64,000 nucleotides of DNA, taken from NCBI RefSeq assembly GCF_024320785.1, contig NZ_JANDBC010000001.1, positions 1,804,001 through 1,868,000 on the forward strand. Direction: 5' to 3'. This document shows, one piece after another, positions 42,941 to 51,377 of the stretch; the first letter of the stretch is position 1; the number at the start of each line of letters is the position of its first letter. Under the pieces are notes generated by a model. The model was given only the letters and a program-made list of their open reading frames with translations, was not told where the DNA came from and did no database searches. Made by a program: the position numbers and the translations under genes. Source of the stretch: Gracilimonas sediminicola (GTDB lineage Bacteria > Bacteroidota > Rhodothermia > Balneolales > Balneolaceae).

Positions 42941-44149
42941 ATGAGCGAAGACAGAAAAGTAGATATTTTAGATGTAGCCACAACGTTGGCTTTAAGAAAG
43001 AAGACGATAGCGATAATCGTGCTAACGGCGACCGTTATCGGCACTATTTTAGCTTTTGCCTGGCCGAAGACCTATCGATCGGAAGTGTCGTTTGTTGTTA
43101 CAGACGGGAATTCGATTAACCTCTCAGGCGGTGGTTTACTCAGCGGTTTGGCAGATATTCAGATGGGTGGAAGCAGTATTTCTGCAGAGCAAGTTCTGGT
43201 TTTGCTGAGAAGCACGGAAATTCAGGATCAACTGATTGATGAGTTTAACCTCGGGGAAGTTTATGGAAATGACATCCCCGAAGCCCAGCGAAAAATGTTT
43301 GATAACAGCATTGAAATTGAAGACATCCGTGAGGGCGGTATTGGTTTTAATTCCATTATTGCTTTGAAATTAGCCCACCTCGGGGATGATCCAGAACGCG
43401 TTTATAATCTGGTTAAAAGGTACTATGAAGTGGTTGATTCCACGGTTCAAAAGCTCAACAAAAAGAATGTTGAAGACGGGTACCTGCTGATCAAAAACCG
43501 GCTGGAGCAAAACCTGGCCGACATGGAAGAAGCTGAAGACAGTCTGGTTGCTTTTCAAAGCCGGTATGGAATTCTGGAAGTGGAAGAACAGGCGGCAGCT
43601 CAGATTGGTGCGATCGCAGAAGTAAGAACCGAGCTGGTGAAGTTGGAAATTCAAATCAACTACCTGCAGGATGTTCTGGGTGAAAACAGTTCAAAGCTTA
43701 CCGATTTAAGAACTCAGAAAAGAGCCCTTGAACGACGCTATAATAACCTCATTAAAGGCTCGGGTGAAGGATTGGAAACGACCGACGGGCAATTTGATAT
43801 TTTCCAGCCCGTGGAAAAAATGCCGGCCCTATTTGTGGAGTACTTAAGGAGATATCGTGAGGTAATGGTTCAGGAAGAGATTTACAAAGTGCTTTATCCG
43901 CAGTACGAGCAGCAAAAGCTCAGTTTTGAAGAAGCCACATCCGGACTGATGGTGATTGATAATGCCGTTAAGCCAACCTATAAGCACAGCCCCAAGCGAG
44001 CATATATCATGATTGCGGCTTTCCTATTTGGCTGTATAGTAGCATTCATAAAAGTTTATTTTGATAAATGGAAAGAAGAGAATCCCGAAGATTATGAGCG
44101 GTACCAAAAATTTACTTCGGCTTTAAGTTTTAGAAATGCTGACCATTGA
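42941..44149 (+). CDS. Wzz-type polysaccharide chain-length determinant / co-polymerase
   Basis: The 402-residue inner-membrane protein has two membrane helices, at about residues 22-42 (IAIIVLTATVIGTILAFAWP) and 358-378 (YIMIAAFLFGCIVAFIK). Between them is a periplasmic coiled-coil domain, and PKRAYIM just before the second helix is the Wzz-type proline-rich segment. ATG at 42941 is chosen over an upstream GTG inside pyrB. There is no fused tyrosine kinase. It should set glycan chain length and opens the polysaccharide locus, 7 bases after pyrB. Confidence 0.88.
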   Translation: MSEDRKVDILDVATTLALRKKTIAIIVLTATVIGTILAFAWPKTYRSEVSFVVTDGNSINLSGGGLLSGLADIQMGGSSISAEQVLVLLRSTEIQDQLIDEFNLGEVYGNDIPEAQRKMFDNSIEIEDIREGGIGFNSIIALKLAHLGDDPERVYNLVKRYYEVVDSTVQKLNKKNVEDGYLLIKNRLEQNLADMEEAEDSLVAFQSRYGILEVEEQAAAQIGAIAEVRTELVKLEIQINYLQDVLGENSSKLTDLRTQKRALERRYNNLIKGSGEGLETTDGQFDIFQPVEKMPALFVEYLRRYREVMVQEEIYKVLYPQYEQQKLSFEEATSGLMVIDNAVKPTYKHSPKRAYIMIAAFLFGCIVAFIKVYFDKWKEENPEDYERYQKFTSALSFRNADH

Positions 44150-45419
44150 TCGGTTATTTAACGGGGTGGTACTTGTAGCGCCGCTTGTTGTAGGAGCTTT
44201 ATTTACCGGCGTTTTTCTTGTGGCAGAGGACGGTAGTTCTGTGTTACCCATTACGTTTTTTCAAATTGCTCTCATCTTTTCGTTGGTAATTTTTTTGGCA
44301 AAAAAGCTTATTCAAGGAGACGTTACTATAGATGTTTATGGTCTTGAGGTTCTGTATGCGCTTTTTGTCGGTCTGATTTTTTTATCTATAGTTTATACCC
44401 CTGATCGGGAAGAAGCACTGTTTTATGTTTTCAGGTTTATTGCGTTGATAATAATGACGTACATAGTTTATGGAAGCATCAACTCTTTTGAACAGCTTAA
44501 GAAAATATGCTTCATAATTATAGGAGCGGCTTTATTGGTTGGAGCCTATAATCTATTACAAGTCTATATAAACCCTGAAATAGCGGCCTTTAATTATGCC
44601 GGTCAGGGGCAGAAATTAATGCGTTCTTCGGGCGGTGCACTGGACCCTAATATTTTTGCAAGCAACTACTTCCTGCCGATAATGATTTTGATGGGCTTTT
44701 TTAGTAAAGAAAAATCATTTTTTAAACGATTGGTTCTATTCGGTTTCATAGGTTTATTGATAGGCTCTGTATTACTAACCTATTCAAGAAGTTCTTGGGT
44801 AGCCATTGCTATCGGGACGTTTGTGATAATTTATTACACAAAGAACTACCGCATTATAGTGTATATGATGGTAGCGTTTTTAATTGCAATAGCATTAAGC
44901 GAGACAGTGCGACAGTTGGCTTTCAGTTTTTTAGAAAGATTTATAAATATTTTTGCCGGTTCTTCTGAAGACTCTTCAAAATACAGGATCTTACTTGGTG
45001 TAACAGCGATTTATATGATTTTGGACAGTTATTTAATGGGGGTTGGTTTTCAGGGATTTTCAACCGTTTTCAAAACTTATCATCCGCCAGAAACAACATT
45101 AGGTATTTATCAGCCACATAATCAATTTTATTCAGTTTTTGCAGAACTTGGGATCATTGGATTTATACTATTTATTGGCATTCTTTATGTGATATGGAAG
45201 ACATCGACTCAAACAATAAATGATATGCCAAAAGGGTCAAGTAAAAGGATTATATCAGTTTCACTTTTTGCTACTTTCATTGCTTATCTTGTCTTTTACA
45301 ACTTTTTGGGGGGTATGTATTATAACAGTATCCTTTTTATAGTAATTGGATTAATATTTGTATCAAATAAATTCATCGAAACTTCGGCAAGCACACAAAC
45401 GAATTTAGAAACAACTTAG
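44136..45419 (+). CDS. O-antigen ligase / polymerase-like membrane protein (Wzy/WaaL type)
   Basis: The 427-residue protein has about 11-12 hydrophobic helices and a large periplasmic loop between the later ones (YLMGVGFQGFSTVFKTYHPPETTLGIYQPHNQFYSVFAELGIIGF). The PHNQF...ELGIIG pattern is typical of the Wzy_C family. It either polymerises or ligates repeat units; which one cannot be decided. The DNA is AT-rich compared with pyrB. It overlaps the Wzz-like gene by 14 bases, and its end overlaps the open frame of the next gene. Confidence 0.85.
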   Translation: MLTIDRLFNGVVLVAPLVVGALFTGVFLVAEDGSSVLPITFFQIALIFSLVIFLAKKLIQGDVTIDVYGLEVLYALFVGLIFLSIVYTPDREEALFYVFRFIALIIMTYIVYGSINSFEQLKKICFIIIGAALLVGAYNLLQVYINPEIAAFNYAGQGQKLMRSSGGALDPNIFASNYFLPIMILMGFFSKEKSFFKRLVLFGFIGLLIGSVLLTYSRSSWVAIAIGTFVIIYYTKNYRIIVYMMVAFLIAIALSETVRQLAFSFLERFINIFAGSSEDSSKYRILLGVTAIYMILDSYLMGVGFQGFSTVFKTYHPPETTLGIYQPHNQFYSVFAELGIIGFILFIGILYVIWKTSTQTINDMPKGSSKRIISVSLFATFIAYLVFYNFLGGMYYNSILFIVIGLIFVSNKFIETSASTQTNLETT

Positions 45420-45436
45420 AAGGATCAGAGGCCCTT

Positions 45437-46528
45437 ATCGAAGAAGAAAAGAATCATACTGAAGATTACACAATCTCTGGTGAGCTACCATCGGTAACGG
45501 TAGGAATACCGGTACTGAATGAAGAAGATCATATCGAGAGAGTTATATCAGGTTTCCAATCAACCGAATATCCTAATTTGATTGAAATATTAGTCGCCGA
45601 TGGAGGGAGTACCGACCGAACACAGGAAATTGTTAATAAAATGTCGGAAGGCGACAGCAGAATAAAATTGATGCAGAATCCAGAAAAGTATCAATCTTTT
45701 GCTCTTAATAGAATGATTGAGGAAGCAAAAGGAGATATTTTTGTTCGTGCTGATGGTCACTGTTTATATCAGGAAGATTATCTTGAAAAAAACATCAAGG
45801 TATTTCTAACTACCAAGTCAAAAAATGTGGGGGGCTCCCAACGATATGTAGCTTCCAATAGAGCACAGGCCGGTACTACGCTGGCAGTGAAAAGTTTTTT
45901 GGGGAATGGTGGGGCAAAGTATATGAATGAAAATTATACAGGATATGCTGATACTGTTTTTCTTGGATGTTTTTGGACAAAAGACCTCAGGCAAATTGGT
46001 GGGTTTAGCACTAAAAACATTACCAATCAGGACTCGGAGCTTAATCTTCGGTTTATTGAAAAGTATGGAGAAGAGAGTATCTATATAAGTCCGGAAATAA
46101 AAAGCTGGTATTATCCGAGAAGTACATATTTGGGTTTATTTAAACAATACTTTAGGTATGGAAGGGGGCGACTACTTACAAAGCTGTTACATCCTAAGAG
46201 CTCTCCTATCCGTGGATTGATCCCCTTTATGTTTATCTGTGGTTTGATGATTTATGGTTTGTTAGACTTTTTTTTAGAACAAGATCTATATTTTTTCATT
46301 TTCCTTTTGTTTCTCATCGTTGTTCTGTTGGGAGAGTCAATGAGAGTGGTTACTAAGCACAAAGACAATTTTATTGAGGAAAATTGGACCGGAGAATCCC
46401 CCTCGCCGGGACTGCTGTCTTTATGGTTACACTCTATGGGCAGCATATTAGTAATGCAGGTAGGTCATTTTAGCGGGTTTCTATATCAATTGATCCGCAA
46501 ATTCTTATTTCGAGTCAAGGGTTGGTAA
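45437..46528 (+). CDS. family 2 glycosyltransferase with no standard start codon
   Basis: GT-A type transferase adding sugars to a lipid-linked glycan. The fold starts with LPSVTVGIPVLNEEDHIERV and continues with LVADGGSTDRTQEIV and FVRADGHCLYQEDYL (DxD-like), then NQDSELNLRF. Two or three membrane helices end the protein (LIPFMFICGLMIYGLLDFF). The frame is open from 45371, but no ATG, GTG or TTG exists before codon 45578, which lies inside the conserved fold. The start given is an ATC near an AGAGG box and is a guess; a -1 frameshift from the preceding gene is another option. Confidence 0.8.
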   Translation: MEEEKNHTEDYTISGELPSVTVGIPVLNEEDHIERVISGFQSTEYPNLIEILVADGGSTDRTQEIVNKMSEGDSRIKLMQNPEKYQSFALNRMIEEAKGDIFVRADGHCLYQEDYLEKNIKVFLTTKSKNVGGSQRYVASNRAQAGTTLAVKSFLGNGGAKYMNENYTGYADTVFLGCFWTKDLRQIGGFSTKNITNQDSELNLRFIEKYGEESIYISPEIKSWYYPRSTYLGLFKQYFRYGRGRLLTKLLHPKSSPIRGLIPFMFICGLMIYGLLDFFLEQDLYFFIFLLFLIVVLLGESMRVVTKHKDNFIEENWTGESPSPGLLSLWLHSMGSILVMQVGHFSGFLYQLIRKFLFRVKGW

Positions 46529-46552
46529 ACTACAATCACTAATCAGGAATCG

Positions 46553-46783
46553 TTGAAGAAAATCATTTCCATAGTTGGAGCTCGTCCGCAGTTTATCAAG
46601 CTTTCGGCTTTATCCAAAGAGCTGAACAAAAAGTATAATGAAGTCATAGTCCATACAGGTCAGCACTATGACAACAACATGTCTGAAGTATTTTTTGAAG
46701 AATTAGGTATTCAGGTGCCTAAGTATAATCTGAATAGCGGTTCTGGATGGCAAGAGAAATTGAAAACATACTATCTTAGATAA
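46553..46783 (+). pseudogene. remnant of UDP-N-acetylglucosamine 2-epimerase (wecB-like), N-terminal piece
   Basis: The first 66 or so codons match the non-hydrolysing epimerase start: [40 protein letters not shown] and YNLNSGSG. Full enzymes are about 370 residues. After GSG the frame goes wrong ([11 protein letters not shown] stop). In another frame the same bases give [10 protein letters not shown], like the family's MLxxIExVL segment, so a small deletion caused a frameshift, and a larger deletion removed the rest. It begins with TTG and is followed directly by a GT4 gene. Confidence 0.8.
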
Positions 46784-47902
46784 ATGGATAGTTCGTTTCC
46801 TAAAATCGTGCAGTTAAGTTCGGTTCATACCCTGTATGACACTCGGATATTTTATAAGATCTGCCGTTCTTTGGTAGATGCCGGGTATAACGTGGATCTG
46901 TTAGTACAGAATCCCGGAAATGAAGTGTTGGATGGTATAAAGGTTATAGGGCTTCCTGTTGCTAAAAAGAAATGGGATCGATTTCTGAAAACAATACCGG
47001 CTTTATTCAGAAAGGTTATTCAGTATCCTCAGGGCACAATTTTTCATTTCCATGATCCGGAACTTATTCCAATCGGGCTTTTCTTGAAAAGTTGTGGTTA
47101 CAGGGTAATTTATGATGTGCATGAAGATGTACCGGCCAGTATACTCGATAAAGAATGGATTTATAAGCCTCTCCGTAACCTTTTTTCCAGAATTGCAGAT
47201 AAATTAGAAAAGCTTGCTAACTCCAAGTTAGATGCTACAGTCGTAGTTACGAAATCAATAAGAGACCGATTTAATAAATCCACTTATTTGATTCAGAACT
47301 TTCCACAGTTATCTGAGCTTGAAATGACATCACAACGAGAAGCCCGGTTAGAATCAGCTCAGGTATTTTATGTTGGCCGGATTTCAAAACAGCGATGTAT
47401 TGTTGAAATGATTGAGGCGATTGAAAGAGCTAATGCCGAAAAAGAGATTACTTTTCTGATGGCCGGAGCATTTGATGACAATGAGTTGAGAGAATCAATA
47501 GAGAATAGAAAGGGCTGGAAGTTCACTGATTTTAAAGGCCGGATTAACCGAAAAGAACTTTCTAAATATGCGCAAAACTCATTTGCGGGCCTGGTTCTTT
47601 TTAAACCGGTCGCCAATCACATAAACGCTCAGCCTAACAAGCTATTCGAATATATGGCTCAGGGGTTGCCGATTATAGGCTCGGACTTTCCTCTTTGGCG
47701 AGAAATAGTGACGGAAAACCATTGTGGTCTTTTAGTTGACCCGGAAAAAGCCGAAGAAATATCTAAGGCTATATTATGGTTAGAAAGTCATCCTGAAGAG
47801 GCGAATAAGATGGGAGAAAATGGAAAGAAAATGGTGCTTAAAAAGTATAATTGGTCGATTGAGGAAAAGAAGTTGTTAAACTTATACAGTTCAATCTGCT
47901 AA
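46784..47902 (+). CDS. family 4 glycosyltransferase
   Basis: The 372-residue GT-B transferase opens with KIVQLSSVHTLYDTRIFYK, has an N-terminal lobe with VIYDVHEDVP, then the donor lobe with VFYVGRISKQRC, RINRKELSKYAQNSFAGLVL and NKLFEYMAQGLPIIGSDFPLWRE (E-x7-E type). The HDTRI-like start and DVHED motif resemble capsule/exopolysaccharide transferases. The ATG directly follows the epimerase remnant's stop. Its last 12 bases overlap the end of a convergent glycosyltransferase gene. Sugar specificity unknown. Confidence 0.88.
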   Translation: MDSSFPKIVQLSSVHTLYDTRIFYKICRSLVDAGYNVDLLVQNPGNEVLDGIKVIGLPVAKKKWDRFLKTIPALFRKVIQYPQGTIFHFHDPELIPIGLFLKSCGYRVIYDVHEDVPASILDKEWIYKPLRNLFSRIADKLEKLANSKLDATVVVTKSIRDRFNKSTYLIQNFPQLSELEMTSQREARLESAQVFYVGRISKQRCIVEMIEAIERANAEKEITFLMAGAFDDNELRESIENRKGWKFTDFKGRINRKELSKYAQNSFAGLVLFKPVANHINAQPNKLFEYMAQGLPIIGSDFPLWREIVTENHCGLLVDPEKAEEISKAILWLESHPEEANKMGENGKKMVLKKYNWSIEEKKLLNLYSSIC

Positions 47903-49063
47903 TACTTCAGTAAAGTTGTCAAGTAATCTTTTTTTGAATGCTTCACGTCCATATTTAGATGTTACTTTACTATGGATGACATTTCTATCGTAAGATTTAT
48001 ATTGTTCAGCCATTTTCCGGAGTTCATCGCTGAGCTTTCCGGAAGTGCCATTTTTGATTAATAGGCCGGTTTGGTCGTCAATGAGAAATCTGTTGCCTCC
48101 AACATCAGTGCAGATCACAGGAAGTCCACAAGCCATTGCCTCTAATATGGCCACGCTAAAACCCTCTCGCCGGCTTGGCTGGGTAAAGAAATCTGCAGCA
48201 TGATAATACTTAATAAGCTGGCCTGGAAGAACAGGTTGATGAATGGTGATATTGTCAAATGAATTGGCTTTAAGAAGCGAATGGATTTCGGTCATATAAC
48301 TTTCCGGCCCTGCCGCTCCAATAATATGGAAGTGGGTATTTTTTAATCCCATTTCTTCATTTATGGATTTGAGTAAGAGGTCAATCCCTTTTTCATGACG
48401 AATATTTGCTACTGTTAAGCTATGGGTTTTTTCTGTGTCCCAGTTCAACTCCTTTTTTGCAGAATCCTTTTCTTCTACAGCCGGGACATCATATAGATGT
48501 TCATCCACCATATTGTAAACGATTTCAGATTTTCGAGACAGAAATGGAAAGTGAGATTCCATGTCTTCTTTAAGCTTTGGGCCAGAATATAAAACCCTAT
48601 CTACGTGATGAAGAACCTCCCCAAACAGCTTGCTCAACGTTCTATTATTTTTACTTTGATACCAATCACTTCCATGTACAGTAAGTACTGTTTTAAAGCC
48701 CAACTGCTTCAGTTCAGGTATACACAGTGCATCCGGATAAATCCAGTGGACATTAATGACATCATAAGTTTGATTCTTAAAGTAATTCCCAACGGCTTTA
48801 GAAAGGCTTGCTGAAATGAGTGTCGGGAATCTTTTACGTGGAAATGATAAATATCGAAGGCGATTAGCTTCACAGTTAACAAGTAAATCAGAATGGTTCT
48901 TCCTTTTTCGCTTGGTAAATGGAATGGAAAAAGGGGTTGGTACAATTAAATCCGCCTCAATTCCCGGCTCACTATTGAGCATGGTCAATTGGTCTTTTAT
49001 GAACTTTCCTGAAAAAGGGTGAAGTTCTGTTGGGAAAAGGTGACTAATTAAAGCTATTTTCAA
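47891..49063 (-). CDS. family 4 glycosyltransferase, opposite orientation
   Basis: The 390-residue GT-B enzyme has MKIALISHLFPTELHPFSG at the start, VINVHWIYPDALCIPELKQLG and TVLTVHGSDWY in the acceptor lobe, and TVANIRHEKGIDLLLKSI and EGFSVAILEAMACGLPVICTD in the donor lobe (E-x7-E complete). It is the only minus-strand gene in the middle of the locus and runs head-on into the preceding GT4 gene, overlapping it by 12 bases. It must have its own promoter in the short gap before the flippase gene. Confidence 0.9.
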   Translation of the reverse strand: MKIALISHLFPTELHPFSGKFIKDQLTMLNSEPGIEADLIVPTPFSIPFTKRKRKNHSDLLVNCEANRLRYLSFPRKRFPTLISASLSKAVGNYFKNQTYDVINVHWIYPDALCIPELKQLGFKTVLTVHGSDWYQSKNNRTLSKLFGEVLHHVDRVLYSGPKLKEDMESHFPFLSRKSEIVYNMVDEHLYDVPAVEEKDSAKKELNWDTEKTHSLTVANIRHEKGIDLLLKSINEEMGLKNTHFHIIGAAGPESYMTEIHSLLKANSFDNITIHQPVLPGQLIKYYHAADFFTQPSRREGFSVAILEAMACGLPVICTDVGGNRFLIDDQTGLLIKNGTSGKLSDELRKMAEQYKSYDRNVIHSKVTSKYGREAFKKRLLDNFTEVLAD

Positions 49064-49138
49064 GAATTATTTGGTCTAAGTGAGAATGAGGACAAAAGTT
49101 TATACGATTCGATTAAAAATGAAATTTCTTTTCAACAT

Positions 49139-50410
49139 ATGAAAAAGCTTTATAAAAAAATCCCCAGTGAGTTGAGGGATATTTTTACTTTGGTTGTTGG
49201 AAATGGTTTTGCGCTATTTGTCCCTGTGATAGTTTCTCCGATAATAAGCAGGATGTATGATGCTACTGATTTTGGAGTATTTACTATTTATTTGGCCATG
49301 CTTTCTCTAATTAGTTCTTTTGCAACCGGGAGGTATGACTTTGCGATTTTAATAACCAAGAGTCGCTATAATGCGCAGCATTTGTTTAAAGTTGCTATGC
49401 TATTAACCATTGGCGTTGCAATGGTTGTAATGTTGATTACTTTGGTATTTTGGAAAGAGATTCTCCCGATATTCAATATTCCCTCTATGGGGGCATATTT
49501 ATTTTTAGTACCTATAAACATTCTTTTATTTGCTGTTATAAAAGCTTCACAGAATGGGCTAAACAGAGAAAAAGAGTATAGCCCTATATCAGTTAGCAAA
49601 ACGATCAGGTCAGTTTTAGTGGGTGGCTTCCAGGTAATTCTTGGGGCAATGGGGTTTTTAAGTGGAGGGTTAATTATTGGCAAGCTATCCGGGGATCTAT
49701 TTTCTTCAGGATACCTTTTAAGAAAATTGAATAAAGTAGATAATTATTTAACCTCTTCTTTTTCATTAAAAAGGGCTTCTTATTTGATGAAAAAGTATGA
49801 GAAGTTTTTGAAAGTAAATGCTCCCCATGCATTTGTAAACGCCCTCTCATTAAGTGTAATACCAATACTTCTGAGTTATTTTTTTAATGAAAAAACGGTT
49901 GGTTATTACGGTCTGGCCTATATGGTCTGTATTGTACCTGTACAATTAATAGCCAGTGCTTTTTATCAGGTATTCAGTCAAAAAGTATCTGAAATGTATA
50001 ACGATAAAATTAGTTTAAGAGGTTATACCAAAAAAACACTTAAACAACTTTTTATGTTATCAGTGATTCCATTCGGTATTCTTACTTTTTTCGGGCCGGA
50101 AATTTTTCAGTTTGTTTTTGGGGTAGAATGGTTAGTGTCAGGTGAGTTGGTTCAATTATTGGCGCCTTTTTTATTTATTGTCTTCCTAATTTCTCCAGTA
50201 ACCTATATTCCTTTGATATATAACGAGCATAATAAATCGTTTTATTTTGAGATAGCTCTCTTCATTATAAGAGTGGTAGCTATAATTGTAGGAGCAAATA
50301 TGGATGGCATTTACCTTGCTATTGGGTTATTCAGTGGAGTCAGCATATTAATACAGGTAATAAACTTAATTTGGATAATTAGTTTAACAAAAAAATATAA
50401 GATTGAGTGA
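49139..50410 (+). CDS. polysaccharide flippase (Wzx, MATE/MVF superfamily)
   Basis: The 423-residue membrane protein has about 12 helices. The opening LRDIFTLVVGNGFALFVPVIVSPIISRMYDATDFGVF is typical of Wzx flippases, which carry lipid-linked oligosaccharide units across the inner membrane. It is AT-rich, as expected for O-unit genes. It ends with TGATG, overlapping the ATG of the C5-epimerase-like gene by one base, so the two are coupled. Confidence 0.9.
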   Translation: MKKLYKKIPSELRDIFTLVVGNGFALFVPVIVSPIISRMYDATDFGVFTIYLAMLSLISSFATGRYDFAILITKSRYNAQHLFKVAMLLTIGVAMVVMLITLVFWKEILPIFNIPSMGAYLFLVPINILLFAVIKASQNGLNREKEYSPISVSKTIRSVLVGGFQVILGAMGFLSGGLIIGKLSGDLFSSGYLLRKLNKVDNYLTSSFSLKRASYLMKKYEKFLKVNAPHAFVNALSLSVIPILLSYFFNEKTVGYYGLAYMVCIVPVQLIASAFYQVFSQKVSEMYNDKISLRGYTKKTLKQLFMLSVIPFGILTFFGPEIFQFVFGVEWLVSGELVQLLAPFLFIVFLISPVTYIPLIYNEHNKSFYFEIALFIIRVVAIIVGANMDGIYLAIGLFSGVSILIQVINLIWIISLTKKYKIE

Positions 50411-51342
50411 TGTTTAGATGGCAGTATATAATACCCATTATCTTGATTATTTCAGGGTGTAACCTACTTTCTGAGAAATCTGAAAAAGTAAAAGATTTGT
50501 CGGAGGTAAACCTAAAAGCTTATTCAATTCAAGAGCTCCCCTATCATGAAATGCCATATATAAGAGAATATGTTCGCTCCATGACAATGGATGCTTTTGA
50601 CCAGGATTCAGTACCGATGTATGTGTACGATGGTACGCCCTATTACCACCCGGTATATATATCTGCTTTAGGAATTAGCTTTGTAGACGGATATGTACGA
50701 ACCGGTGATCCGGATTACCTCAAACTCTCCAAGCGCATCGCAAATAGGCTGGTCGAAAATGCTAATCAAGCAAACGATAAGTTCCTTTTCCCTTATAACT
50801 TTGATTACACCTATTCGAGCGGAGATTTCCTAAAAAGCCCATGGTATTCAGGGATGGCACAGGGCCGGATTTTAACTTTTTTTACCCGCCTATATAATGT
50901 AACCGGTGATCCTAAATATTCAGAGTGGGCTTCTAAAACTTTTGAATCTCTTAAGCTGCTTAAAAGCCAGGAAGAGCAATGGATTTCGCTTATTGATGTT
51001 GAAGGTTATTTTTGGATTGAGGAATACATAATAGAAAAACCTGTACATGTACTAAATGGATTTATCTTTGCAACATTTGGGCTTTATGATTACTACCTAA
51101 TGACGGGGGATGAAGAAGTATTAAAGCTGCTTCAGGCTTCTATTACAACTATAGAGCGGTACATAAGTGATTACCGTAATCCTGGTGGGATTAGCTTTTA
51201 TGATTTAAATAATAAGCCTACAAAAGAGTTCTACCATGGAGTGCACATTTCACAACTTAATACTCTACACAAGATTACAGGGGAGCAATATTTTAAAACG
51301 ATGGCTGACTCGTTGGAAAATGACTACCCAGCCCCTGATTAA
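50410..51342 (+). CDS. lipoprotein related to D-glucuronyl C5-epimerase
   Basis: The 310-residue protein has a lipoprotein signal (IIPIILIISGC, Cys about 17). The body matches the C-terminal catalytic domain of glucuronyl C5-epimerases: WYSGMAQGRILTFFTRLY (about 145-162), YFWIEEYIIEKPVHVLNGFI (about 200-219) and FATFGLYDYYLMTGDEEVL. C5-epimerases turn glucuronate into iduronate inside a polymer. Export suggests it acts on the glycan after flipping. It is shorter than animal enzymes and lacks their N-terminal beta part. Epimerase activity is inferred; a related (alpha/alpha) lyase or hydrolase role is possible. Confidence 0.8.
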   Translation: MFRWQYIIPIILIISGCNLLSEKSEKVKDLSEVNLKAYSIQELPYHEMPYIREYVRSMTMDAFDQDSVPMYVYDGTPYYHPVYISALGISFVDGYVRTGDPDYLKLSKRIANRLVENANQANDKFLFPYNFDYTYSSGDFLKSPWYSGMAQGRILTFFTRLYNVTGDPKYSEWASKTFESLKLLKSQEEQWISLIDVEGYFWIEEYIIEKPVHVLNGFIFATFGLYDYYLMTGDEEVLKLLQASITTIERYISDYRNPGGISFYDLNNKPTKEFYHGVHISQLNTLHKITGEQYFKTMADSLENDYPAPD

Positions 51343-51377
51343 AAATCTATTCAAAGGGAAAACAACCTAACTCGGTC

